Shown here: one piece after another, positions 1 through 7,611 of the stretch
Position numbering within the stretch: the stretch's first letter is position 1
Layout of the letters: each line of letters begins with the position of its first letter
Assembly: GCF_028288185.1 (NCBI RefSeq)
Contig: NZ_JAQBOF010000010.1
Span: 1-64,000 of the forward strand
From: Mucilaginibacter sp.
GTDB lineage: Bacteria; Bacteroidota; Bacteroidia; Sphingobacteriales; Sphingobacteriaceae
Direction of reading: 5' to 3'
DNA: 64,000 nucleotides
The notes under the pieces: model-generated
What the model was told of the DNA's origin: nothing
Databases searched by the model: none
The model's input: the letters and a program-made list of their open reading frames with translations, nothing else
Position numbers and translations under genes: made by a program

Positions 1-125
1 ACATTTAATTTCCCGTTCTTAACAAACGAAAGCACTTTTAGCAACTCTTTTACATCAAGCGAATCATCCGGGACCGCATCCTCCTGCGGCTTGGTAATTT
101 TAAGGTCAAGTAGATCTTGTTCCAT
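1..125 (-). CDS. Hybrid sensor histidine kinase with HAMP repeats, N-terminus only (partial)
   Basis: Only the first 41 codons are present; the gene runs off the left edge. It starts at an ATG at 125 and reads MEQDLLDLKITKP, then an acidic linker, then VKELLKVLSFVKNGKLN. The pattern 'ELLKxLxxVKNG' is how large cytosolic multi-HAMP hybrid histidine kinases usually enter their first HAMP unit, where it normally continues with something like FSVRLP. That family is a long soluble HAMP array followed by GAF, HisKA, HATPase and receiver domains. The identification rests on about 16 residues and is tentative. No signal peptide is visible, which agrees with a cytosolic protein. Its upstream region is the gene-poor stretch to the right. 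Confidence 0.5.
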   Translation of the reverse strand, partial: MEQDLLDLKITKPQEDAVPDDSLDVKELLKVLSFVKNGKLN

Positions 126-332
126 AGATCAATATTTTTGCAATAAGTAATATATTAGGTAATAAACTTTCAGTACACACCATCTCTAAAAACAGTATTT
201 GCCGAAAAAGCAGTATATCTATTTTTAAACTAATTTCTTTATAAATGTATGGAAAACAGAAAACAAGAGTAGTAACGGTTTGTTTTAAAAAAAAATAAAA
301 AACAAAATCAGAATAAACTTTAGCAATCACGA

Positions 333-390
333 ACCCCATTAAGCACAAAGCCGCCTTGCGAAAGTAGAGCGGCTTTGTACTTAATGGGGT
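333..390 (-). repeat. 22-bp inverted repeat without U-tract
   Basis: Arms at 333-354 and 369-390 pair over 22 positions around a 14-nt loop. The only imperfect pair is C344/A379. On the leftward transcript it becomes a G-U wobble, so the fold is complete only in minus-strand RNA. No U-run follows, so this is not a standard terminator. It could be a leader structure of the leftward kinase gene or a dispersed repeat. Confidence 0.7.
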
Positions 391-526
391 GTGTTTATAG
401 TTATTGTCTATCCGGATAAATTCGACCCATCAACAGATAAATTTAACCTGGTGTTCGAATAGAAAATAATACCGTGGCTTATTTGATCCTAGGGTACTGG
501 GTAGTGAATAACGCCAACAAGGGTGA

Positions 527-568
527 AAAGAGGCACTTCAACTAAGAGAACAGTTGAAGTACCTCTTT
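527..568 (-). terminator. Hairpin terminator downstream of the sialidase gene
   Basis: Arms 527-543 and 552-568 pair over 17 positions with an 8-nt loop. The single odd pair (C534/A561) is a G-U wobble in the leftward transcript. Leftward RNA then meets a short U-run. The hairpin lies 17 nt past the sialidase stop. Confidence 0.75.
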
Positions 569-584
569 TTTAAGGAATTATTTA

Positions 585-1832
585 TTAGTAACCTGTTGGC
601 TCGGTTGCGCCGTTTAAGATCCAGGACAAATTGAATTTATGGTATTGAATAGACAGATTACCCGCCGTATTATTTTGATTGTATTCAATCAATGCGCCGG
701 TCATCAGATCAGGTGTTTTACTGAGGCTGGTATAGCCGCCCAATATGCCGGTCCCATTTTGCGGGATACTTCTGCCGATAGGCCAAGTACCGCCTTCATC
801 ATAAGTGATACGTATATAAGGAACCCGGCGCTGTGTTTGACTGTTGGAGTTCAGAAAAAAGATACGGTTTGGTGCCGGCATATTATATCTGAAAATTGAG
901 GCTTCGCAACGTGGGTCCGGCAAACTGGTATCATCTGTAAAGGCTTGAGTCCAGTTGCCTATTTGCCCGCTTGATACTTTACGGTAGTAAGAGTTGGTAG
1001 GCCGGTCATTACGCATTAAAGTACCGTTCTTTAATTCTGCAATAGTTGCCTCGCTATTACTACCACCGCCGGGTAATAAAGAATAATTCCAGGTAACGCC
1101 ATTATCATCGCTATAAATATTCCTGCCAATTGCCGGAATGATCATACGGTTAATATTAGGAGTCTGTGTTTTTTGGATTCCTATCCCCGGGCCCATTCCA
1201 TCCCATGCATAGTTGCTTGGTAAAAGTGTGGCGGTCATATCTACCGGCGCAGACCAGGCAGAACCATCCTGGGTAGCAGTACTATAGCACGCGTAAACGC
1301 GGCGCTGCCCCCAAGCATTAATCGGGCTCAGGCCACCGGCCCCGCCTTGACTGTGGTTCCTGTCATTCCAGGACATGAATAGCCAGATCTTTCCATCTAC
1401 CTGGTTTACTACAAGGGTGGGATTGCCCCAGGTGTCCGTATCGCCTGCTGTGCCGCCGGCAACAATGCGTTGTGTGGTTTCCCAACTGCTGGCACCGCTC
1501 AATAGCCGGCGACATACCACGTCAATGTCGCCATAATCAGCAGAGCTGTTTTTCCTTCCCTCGCAAATAGCTAACATGGTACCTTTAGTGGTACGGATGA
1601 GTGATGGAATGCGATAACTGTGATAAGCCCCATCACCACCATTAAAAAGATTGGTGTAGTTATAGGTAAGGGTAGCAGCGCTGAAGCTTATACCGGCATC
1701 CGCTGTAGGAGCCAAGCCTACCGTGTTCTGGGTCGTTTTTTTGCACGAAAAAAAAATTAATGAAGTGCATAAAAAGGCAATAGTAGCATACAAAATCCCG
1801 GGACGTACCCGTGCAGAGAAGTTTTTTTTCAT
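585..1832 (-). CDS. Exo-alpha-sialidase, GH33-like lipoprotein
   Basis: Predicted to remove terminal sialic acid from glycoconjugates at the cell surface. The 415-residue product starts with a lipoprotein signal ending at Cys30 (LIFFSC). Sialidase marks appear in order: YRIP at 73-76 (first arginine of the triad), an acidic DYGDID stretch at 99-104 that usually holds the catalytic acid/base Asp, Asp-boxes near 241-248 (SDDNGVTW) and 343-350 (TYDEGGTW), SEATIAEL at 260-267 with the conserved Glu261, arginine-containing LMRNDR at 272-277, and GGYTSL with the probable nucleophile Tyr367. The length matches single-domain bacterial sialidases. No sialic acid transporter or nan genes are nearby, so it looks like a stand-alone scavenging enzyme. 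Confidence 0.85.
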   Translation of the reverse strand: MKKNFSARVRPGILYATIAFLCTSLIFFSCKKTTQNTVGLAPTADAGISFSAATLTYNYTNLFNGGDGAYHSYRIPSLIRTTKGTMLAICEGRKNSSADYGDIDVVCRRLLSGASSWETTQRIVAGGTAGDTDTWGNPTLVVNQVDGKIWLFMSWNDRNHSQGGAGGLSPINAWGQRRVYACYSTATQDGSAWSAPVDMTATLLPSNYAWDGMGPGIGIQKTQTPNINRMIIPAIGRNIYSDDNGVTWNYSLLPGGGSNSEATIAELKNGTLMRNDRPTNSYYRKVSSGQIGNWTQAFTDDTSLPDPRCEASIFRYNMPAPNRIFFLNSNSQTQRRVPYIRITYDEGGTWPIGRSIPQNGTGILGGYTSLSKTPDLMTGALIEYNQNNTAGNLSIQYHKFNLSWILNGATEPTGY

Positions 1833-2412
1833 TTTTTTAGGATTTAAAGGTTAATAATTTGGCATGTGCAACAAGGCGTTGCTTAAACAAATATATAGTT
1901 ATGTACTACATAATGACAAATTAATATTAAAATTATTTTTTTCAAATTCTTCAATGTCAGTAAGATGAAACCGCCATACTTATTATTGCGCGGTATTCGG
2001 GCAAGAAACTGGTCGGTCGGGATGCTAAATTTGCCGGCAATTGCGGCTGGCCGAGCTTTTAGGAGTCGGTAAGGACAAATAGAGTAATTTATGGCAGCGA
2101 TAATTCCTATAGAATGCGCCGTAGGCTTATTAACTGCCTAATTAGAGTATAAATCAATGGATTAGGTTCTAAAATATTACTTGGCGTAGAGTGAGGGAGT
2201 ACAATCGAACTCCTTGTACCATTTTTGACTTTTTTAGATGGTTTAGAAATATCCTAATCAGCCATTTACAAGTTAGAGTCCGTATAGCCGATAGCCGTTC
2301 ATCATAGTCTACAAATCTATTGATGGATAATATGTTCCAGAATAAAAATTGAGAAAATTCATTTTTTAGCCTTATCTTTAAAATAGCAGTAATACTTTGT
2401 GGGAAGAAGCAA
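1833..2412. other. Intergenic spacer containing a decayed gene
   Basis: The first 140 nt are AT-rich and should carry the sialidase promoter. The 1972-2150 part is a dead methionine sulfoxide reductase gene, listed separately. From 2151 to 2412 I see no recognisable gene. The last 100 nt probably hold the promoter of the AraC-type gene. Confidence 0.6.
1972..2150 (+). pseudogene. msrB: Decayed peptide-methionine (R)-S-oxide reductase
   Basis: MsrB reduces methionine-R-sulfoxide in proteins. No intact frame exists, but the family is readable. In frame 1 (1981-1998) the DNA gives YYCAVF, resembling the first zinc CxxC of MsrB, with Phe where the second Cys should be. After a frameshift near 2000, frame 2 gives DAKFAGNCGWPSF, then an in-frame TAG at 2060 where the family has Tyr. 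It continues ESVRTNRVIYGSDNSYRMRR, matching the usual DNSYGMRR block. The second zinc-site cysteines and the catalytic Cys region are missing because the match ends near 2140. At least one frameshift, one stop and a 3' truncation show that it is dead. Confidence 0.8.
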
Positions 2413-3243
2413 ATGACAGCGTTCCAATTCAATCCAGTCACACCACATCCTTTACTAAGACCATACGTTGCGAAAATATGTGTGTTCGAAAGCAGCGGAC
2501 GTCTTCCCGCTATGGAAAAAAAACTGATAGTGCCAAATGCAAATTTTAAATTAACGCTTACCTACCGTAACGGGATCATGGCCCGCATCGGGAACAAGGT
2601 CTTTATTCAAGGTGAAAATAGATTAAGCTTAACAGGCATAATCGATTCGCCAGTTATGCTTGATGTGGAGGAAGATGCGGAGACTGGCACCATAATCATT
2701 GAATTCAACCCACTCGGCGCGTATCGTTTTTTTCGTTTATCATACGCTGAGGTCAAAAATCAAATCGTCGAACTAGCGGACTTGATCGGCAACCAGGCAA
2801 AAGAACTCCGATCCCAACTTGCCGAGGCAAATTCTGTAACTCTGAAATTGCAGCTCCTACAAAATTTTCTGATCAAACAGTTGGAGAAAACGGTAGCTGA
2901 CCCGATCTATGATTATTGTATCAATAGAATATTGGGTGCTGATGGTCTTCTGACTGTTACTCAACTGGAAAAGGAAACTGGTTATAGTTCGCGTTGGCTT
3001 CATTCAAAATTTTCGGAACATCTGGGTACAGGGCCAAAAAACCTTTCCGAAATAGTTCGATTCAAACAATTTTATCATGCGTATTCAACTGGTACCGAAT
3101 TAAAAAAGTTAAAGGAACAAATTTACTATAACTACCACGACCAATCCCATTTCATCAGGGCATTTAAAAGGTTCACCGGATCTACCCCGACCGATCTTCA
3201 AAACAGCACGAACGAACTTAGTACTAAGAATTTTACTAGCTGA
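2413..3243 (+). CDS. AraC-family transcriptional regulator
   Basis: A 276-residue cytosolic DNA-binding protein. The N-terminal half (about 1-150) resembles the DUF6597-type sensor domain: it opens with HPLLRPYVAKICVFES and contains a beta-rich IQGENRLSLTG segment. The C-terminal half (about 175-265) holds the two helix-turn-helix motifs. The first lies around GYSSRWLHSKFSEHLG; the second is the better conserved YYDQSHF-like block (NYHDQSHFIRAFKRFTGSTP). This layout matches regulators that often sit beside small SRPBCC or enzyme genes. The next gene, 62 nt downstream on the same strand, encodes an SRPBCC protein and is a likely co-transcribed partner. The ligand is unknown. Confidence 0.88.
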   Translation: MTAFQFNPVTPHPLLRPYVAKICVFESSGRLPAMEKKLIVPNANFKLTLTYRNGIMARIGNKVFIQGENRLSLTGIIDSPVMLDVEEDAETGTIIIEFNPLGAYRFFRLSYAEVKNQIVELADLIGNQAKELRSQLAEANSVTLKLQLLQNFLIKQLEKTVADPIYDYCINRILGADGLLTVTQLEKETGYSSRWLHSKFSEHLGTGPKNLSEIVRFKQFYHAYSTGTELKKLKEQIYYNYHDQSHFIRAFKRFTGSTPTDLQNSTNELSTKNFTS

Positions 3244-3305
3244 ATTCCGATTTGTACAATACTTAAAGCTGCCATATACTGATCTTTGTTTAAAAAATAA
3301 ATAAA

Positions 3306-3755
3306 ATGGCAAAAAACGATTTTAAAAGCAGTATCTCTGCAAAAATCAGCGCGGGCGAGGCGATCAAAAAGATTAGCAATGTACCCGGGTGGTGGGGTGT
3401 GACCTTTAGCGGGAGCTCCGAAAAACAAAATGATCAATTTATAATAAAGATGGGTGGTGATTCATTCTTTAACTTTACAATAGCAGAATTAATTCCCGGT
3501 AAAAGGGTTGTTTGGTTAGTTACAGATTGCAATATGCCCTGGTATTCTGATAAAAAGGAGTGGGCTAACACTAAATTGATTTTTGATCTCACTGAGAATA
3601 ATGACGTAACAGATCTGAGTTTTACGCATGAAGGGCTTACACCGGAAGTTGAGTGTTACAAGGACTGTGCACCAGGTTGGACACATTGGATCAAAACAAG
3701 TTTATTTTCTTATTTTACTACAGGGAAAGGCGTTTTCCGTGAGCCGACGATTTAA
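3306..3755 (+). CDS. SRPBCC/AHSA1-like domain protein
   Basis: A 149-residue protein of the START/Bet v 1-like SRPBCC fold, known for a hydrophobic ligand cavity. Visible hallmarks are an early PGWWGVTFSGSSEKQNDQF segment, equivalent to the family's 'xxWWxxxxxGxxxxxGdxF', then ELIPGKRVVWLVTD. The C-terminus is GWTHWIKTSLFSYFTTGKG, the usual closing helix. There is no signal peptide, so it is cytosolic. It follows the AraC-family gene by 62 nt and probably shares its transcript. Its substrate cannot be told from sequence. Directly behind its stop, in the same frame, lies a remnant of a second copy. Confidence 0.85.
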   Translation: MAKNDFKSSISAKISAGEAIKKISNVPGWWGVTFSGSSEKQNDQFIIKMGGDSFFNFTIAELIPGKRVVWLVTDCNMPWYSDKKEWANTKLIFDLTENNDVTDLSFTHEGLTPEVECYKDCAPGWTHWIKTSLFSYFTTGKGVFREPTI

Positions 3756-3899
3756 CACTCACGAGGCGTTTTTAAAAATATAGTGAATGATGTTTCAAGG
3801 TGTTGGTTAAAAGATTTCGAAGGGCATAGCACAAAACTTAATGATGAATTTACTATCATGCACCCAGTGACATGCAAAGACTGTGGCTCTTCTAAATGA
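3756..3899 (+). pseudogene. Remnant of a second SRPBCC domain gene
   Basis: Immediately after the TAA of the intact SRPBCC gene the same frame stays open to a TGA at 3897. It reads GVFKNIVNDVSRCWLKDF and then EGHSTKLNDEFTI, which is the opening block of an AHSA1/SRPBCC domain (compare WW..DFEG..xKLNDEF). It has no start codon. After about 35 residues it ends in an unrelated tail (CKDCGSSK), and one of the paired tryptophans is Cys. It is a truncated relic of a neighbouring paralog, not a functional gene. Confidence 0.65.
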
Positions 3900-3925
3900 G
3901 GCTAATGGTAAATAATTAACTATTA

Positions 3926-5152
3926 CTACATTTTCATTCCTGCCATATTTTCACCTCCATTTTTAAATATTGCTTCACTATTTAGAAGATAAGCACCATT
4001 TGTTACCACAATATCACCCTTGCTTAATCCTGAGGTAATGGTTTTATAGCTCTGATTCCCTGCACCTGTTGTGACCATTTTTGCTGAGAAACTGCCGTCT
4101 GTATTCTTGACCCATACTTTACTACCATTGCCATCGGTTAAAATAGCCGAAGCAGGTACAGCTAATGAACGGTTGCCAGTTTTAGCAATTGAGATATACG
4201 CCAGCATTCCCGGCCGTATCAATCCTTGTGGATTGGGAACACTCACCCGGATCAGGTCCACCTTAGAAGCATCCGACAGTTCGGGATTAACAAATCCTAC
4301 CTTACCCTGAATAACCAGTCCGCCAATGTCAGGAAAGGCCACACTTAGGTGGTCGTTTTCTTTATAACTTCCCGATTCGTTGGCATAAAGCTGTGCTTGT
4401 ACCCACAAACTGTTTAGGGCCTGGGTTTTCAATATAGGCATCCCTTCGGTAACATAATCGCCTTCATGTACGGCTATGTCGCTAACCGTTCCGCCAACCT
4501 TGCTTAAAACGGTTGTTGCTGCAGCTACTTTACCCGAAGCTGCTAAACTCCTGACCTGTGCAGGTGAAAGCCCCCATAACAGTAACTTGTTTTCGGCCGC
4601 GCTAATCAGTTGCTGGTAATCCACATCCGGATTATGCAGCGTTTTTTGTTGCTGTTTAGCCAGCAGGTATTCTTTTTCTGCTTCCTGTAAGTCATCGCTA
4701 TAGATGGTAAAAACGGGCTGGCCTATTCTTATTTTTTCTCCAACTGTACGAACAAATAATTGCTGTATTCGCCCGGCTATTCTAGCGCTTAGTTCTCCTG
4801 TTTTATTGTCATCAACGGTTACTGTTCCTGTCAGTGTTTTTTCATCGCCCGTATTTTCTTCCCGAACAGTGTCCGTTTGTATGGCGGCAAGCTGAATCTG
4901 CGTAGCAGTTAGCGTTATTTTATCCGATGCTATATTTTGATCACCCGTCAGTTCTACTTTGATCAGTTTCATGCCACAGATAGGGCAATTACCGGGATGC
5001 TCCTCATGCACCTGCGGGTGCATGGAACAGGTGTAATAGGCTTTTTCTATTGTTTTTTTGACTCCCAATGCCTGCGGTTTTTGCTTGCACGCAACAAATA
5101 GCACGGTTATCAATAAAATAAGAACGGTATATTTTTTAGATTGCTTATTCAT
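3926..5152 (-). CDS. CusB-like RND periplasmic adaptor with metal-binding N-domain
   Basis: Membrane-fusion protein linking the RND pump to the outer-membrane channel in heavy-metal export. I prefer the ATG at 5152, which overlaps the upstream stop by 8 nt, over a GTG at 5179; this gives 408 residues. A lipoprotein signal ends at Cys22 (VLFVAC). Residues 40-63 form a heavy-metal-binding domain (YTCSMHP, then NCPICGMKL; Cys42, Cys56, Cys59). The rest is a CusB-type barrel-sandwich and hairpin, with GRIQQLFVRTVGEKIRIGQP and the typical LSKVGGTVSDIAVHEGDYV. It is last in the leftward operon and the second adaptor in it. Two different adaptors for one pump could form a mixed hexamer. Confidence 0.88.
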   Translation of the reverse strand: MNKQSKKYTVLILLITVLFVACKQKPQALGVKKTIEKAYYTCSMHPQVHEEHPGNCPICGMKLIKVELTGDQNIASDKITLTATQIQLAAIQTDTVREENTGDEKTLTGTVTVDDNKTGELSARIAGRIQQLFVRTVGEKIRIGQPVFTIYSDDLQEAEKEYLLAKQQQKTLHNPDVDYQQLISAAENKLLLWGLSPAQVRSLAASGKVAAATTVLSKVGGTVSDIAVHEGDYVTEGMPILKTQALNSLWVQAQLYANESGSYKENDHLSVAFPDIGGLVIQGKVGFVNPELSDASKVDLIRVSVPNPQGLIRPGMLAYISIAKTGNRSLAVPASAILTDGNGSKVWVKNTDGSFSAKMVTTGAGNQSYKTITSGLSKGDIVVTNGAYLLNSEAIFKNGGENMAGMKM

Positions 5153-6413
5153 GGCCTTGGGTTTTAATGAAACTTTCACTATCAGTTAAATATTGGGCAT
5201 TAGATGCCAGGCTGTCTGTTGCGGCTAACCCTTTGGTAATTTGGATTTCATTACCGTTTATTGACCCTATATTTACCTGATGTGTTTGATAAGACGAACC
5301 TTTTTTTAACCAAACAACCTGTGTATGCCCCAAATTAACCAATGCAGATCTCGGTATCCATAAACCTTTGATTTTTCCGGCTTGTATTTCGGCTTTTATC
5401 AGGCTATTTACTTTCAGATCATGGTTCATATTATCCAGATAAACCCGGATGCTGGTAGTTTTATCCCCGTCCTGTAAAACCGGTTCAATAAAGTTTATCT
5501 TGCCATGTATAACTCTACCCGGTATATCGGGCAGTATAATTTTAACCAACTGGTTTAATTTGATAGCGGAACCAGATGAGCGATCAATTTTAATGATGGC
5601 CCAAAGCATATGGGGGTTAACTACATTAAAAAGCGCTTGACCTTTTTCCACATACATACCTTCTTTAATAGCTAAAGGCCTATTGCTTGTAAAATCTGTG
5701 CTTGGGTTAGTTTCTGATGTTCCAGCCATCTGGCTATGCGCTACATCGTGTACATGGCCTTCATAAGGGCTATAAACAGGTATGTTGTAAAAAACCTTCC
5801 CCGTTTTGATTATCTGGTCAATTTGAGAGCCGGTCATTCCTAATAAAGACAGCTTTTGCCTGGCCGCGTTGATTAGGGCAGTTTCCTGCGATGAATTTTT
5901 GCTGATAAAGATCAGGTCCTGTTGCGCCGTAACAATCTCCGGGCTATAGATATCAAAAATATGCTGTCCTGCGTGGATTTCCTGGAAAGCGTATTTAATG
6001 TATAACTTTTCGATACGGCCAGAAAATCGGGACGCGATATTATTAAATGTACGCGTATCAAAATCCAGATACCCTTGTGCTGATATCGTTTGAGATACTT
6101 CCTTTTGTTCCGGCATTATGGCATTGACATTAGACAATACAGTGGAATTTATAGGCTGTAAAACTGTGTTTAAACTAATGCCTGCGCCTTCGCTGGCCTG
6201 CCCGGATTTCTTCACAAGTGTCATCCCGCAAATAGGACAGCTACCCGGATGATCCTCTAAAATTTGCGGATGCATTGGACAGGTATATTGTACAACACTT
6301 TTGGCAACTACCTCTGGAGGCGCCTGTTTAGGATTAGAACAGGCGCTAATGAGCGCGGCGATGCCAAACAAGGCTACCAGATATATCTTAATTCCTTTCA
6401 TTTTCTTTTTCAT
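5145..6413 (-). CDS. CusB-like RND periplasmic adaptor with metal-binding N-domain
   Basis: A second adaptor protein of 422 residues for the same pump. The lipobox ends at Cys25 (ALISAC). Residues 43-67 are the heavy-metal-binding domain (YTCPMHP, then SCPICGMTL; Cys45, Cys59, Cys62). After it comes a CusB-like body with FNNIASRFSGRIEKLYIKY (barrel-sandwich half), a helical hairpin around 155-190, and the second half VYSPYEGHVHDVAHSQM. It differs clearly from its downstream paralog. The start at 6413 overlaps the end of the TolC-like gene by 26 nt; an in-frame ATG at 6401 is an alternative. Its end overlaps the next gene, so translation is probably coupled. The likely metals are Cu(I) or Ag(I). 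Confidence 0.88.
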   Translation of the reverse strand: MKKKMKGIKIYLVALFGIAALISACSNPKQAPPEVVAKSVVQYTCPMHPQILEDHPGSCPICGMTLVKKSGQASEGAGISLNTVLQPINSTVLSNVNAIMPEQKEVSQTISAQGYLDFDTRTFNNIASRFSGRIEKLYIKYAFQEIHAGQHIFDIYSPEIVTAQQDLIFISKNSSQETALINAARQKLSLLGMTGSQIDQIIKTGKVFYNIPVYSPYEGHVHDVAHSQMAGTSETNPSTDFTSNRPLAIKEGMYVEKGQALFNVVNPHMLWAIIKIDRSSGSAIKLNQLVKIILPDIPGRVIHGKINFIEPVLQDGDKTTSIRVYLDNMNHDLKVNSLIKAEIQAGKIKGLWIPRSALVNLGHTQVVWLKKGSSYQTHQVNIGSINGNEIQITKGLAATDSLASNAQYLTDSESFIKTQGHE

Positions 6414-7611
6414 AAGCCACCTGTAAGGTTAATAATTCCTGTAAGCGGTCTAAAGCCGCCATTCTCGCCATTTGCAGATCCCTAATGCCATTCAATACAG
6501 TAGGTAGGTCGCCCGTATTCTGATCATAAGCCTGCAGGGCTGTTTTATAACTATTTTGCAAGGCAGGAATAATGTTTTGCTGATAGTTGATTATCTGTCT
6601 TTTCTTGCTGCCCATGTCAGTTCTTAAACCTGCCAACTGGCCTGCGGCCTGGTTTAGCATATCCAATCTTTTTTGTTGCAGTTCCTGCACTTCATATTGA
6701 ATGCCTTTCAGATTGGCCTTATATTCTTTAGAAGCCCAGGGTACGATAGGTATCGTAACCGATGCCATTAGAATATATTGATTGGCCATGCCCCCGTAGC
6801 TAAACATATGCCCGGCCTGCACGCCAAAATCCGGCTTACGTTTGCTATATTCCATTTGAGCATTCAATTGCTGCAAATAGATACTTTGGCTTATCCCTTT
6901 AATGTCACTACGACTCCCGGCCAGGCTGGCAGTATCAGTTGTCGCGCTTGCGTAATCTTTTAATATTAAATTCGTATCAACCGTAAAAGCGGTTTGTTTG
7001 TCCCGGTTCATCAGGGTATTCAGCGCAATATTCTTTTGATTGATCTCATTGTTTAACTGTTCGCGGGTATTATCCAGTTCAAACAAGTCTGCTTTAGCTT
7101 TATAGATATTACTCAATTTTTCCTTACCATAGGTTAGCCTGATGTTCGCATCCTTGAGCATATAATCCAACAATCCTTGTGTGTTTTGTAATAAAGCCAG
7201 TTTCTTTTCCAGCATCACGCGCTCATAATAGTATTGTTTTGCCTGGCTGGTCAACTGATTTTTCAGGTAATCCTTATCTGTTGCTGTCACTGTTGCTTGC
7301 CCTTTTAGGTAATTTTCCTTTGCCTTTAACTTGGCGGGGTTGGTAAACATTTGTTCTGCTTGTAACATAAATGAACCGCCATTGGGGTTTAGTTGATAAG
7401 GCACCTGATACTGGCCCGCGCTAATTTTTGGCGCATCCAAACTTTTAGCACCCAATGCGTAGGCTTCCTGTGCATGCGCTTTAGCGTCAAAAGCCTGCAA
7501 GGCGGGGTTAGCTGCAACTCTATTTAAAACAGTATCCAACGGTAGGCGCTGTGCATTTGCACAACTTGCAGTAAACATCAATCCGGTTAATATGATCTGA
7601 TATCTTTTCAT
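6388..7611 (-). CDS. TolC-family outer-membrane channel (CusC role)
   Basis: Outer-membrane efflux channel of the metal export system, 407 residues. A signal peptide (MKRYQIILTGLMFTASCANA) is followed by two repeats of the outer-membrane efflux fold, seen as long amphipathic helices. One starts LPLDTVLNRVAANPALQAFDA and the other lies around 240-400. The DFGVQAGHMFSYGG segment fits the membrane strand region. It is shorter than E. coli CusC, as is common for Bacteroidota CusC-like proteins. Its ATG shares one base with the cusA stop (TAATG at 7611), a sign of coupled translation. Confidence 0.85.
   Translation of the reverse strand: MKRYQIILTGLMFTASCANAQRLPLDTVLNRVAANPALQAFDAKAHAQEAYALGAKSLDAPKISAGQYQVPYQLNPNGGSFMLQAEQMFTNPAKLKAKENYLKGQATVTATDKDYLKNQLTSQAKQYYYERVMLEKKLALLQNTQGLLDYMLKDANIRLTYGKEKLSNIYKAKADLFELDNTREQLNNEINQKNIALNTLMNRDKQTAFTVDTNLILKDYASATTDTASLAGSRSDIKGISQSIYLQQLNAQMEYSKRKPDFGVQAGHMFSYGGMANQYILMASVTIPIVPWASKEYKANLKGIQYEVQELQQKRLDMLNQAAGQLAGLRTDMGSKKRQIINYQQNIIPALQNSYKTALQAYDQNTGDLPTVLNGIRDLQMARMAALDRLQELLTLQVAYEKENERN

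Larger units (their letters stand above)
126..584. other. Gene-poor spacer with two hairpins
   Basis: I see no credible coding region here. The part to about 330 is very AT-rich and probably holds the promoter of the leftward histidine kinase gene. Two hairpins lie within it, at 333-390 and 527-568, and are listed separately. Confidence 0.6.

Noticed and set aside
2169..2441. Minus-strand frame of 90 codons before the AraC-type gene
   Set aside because: It runs into the start of the regulator gene, contains no family features, and its composition is that of the AT-rich spacer.
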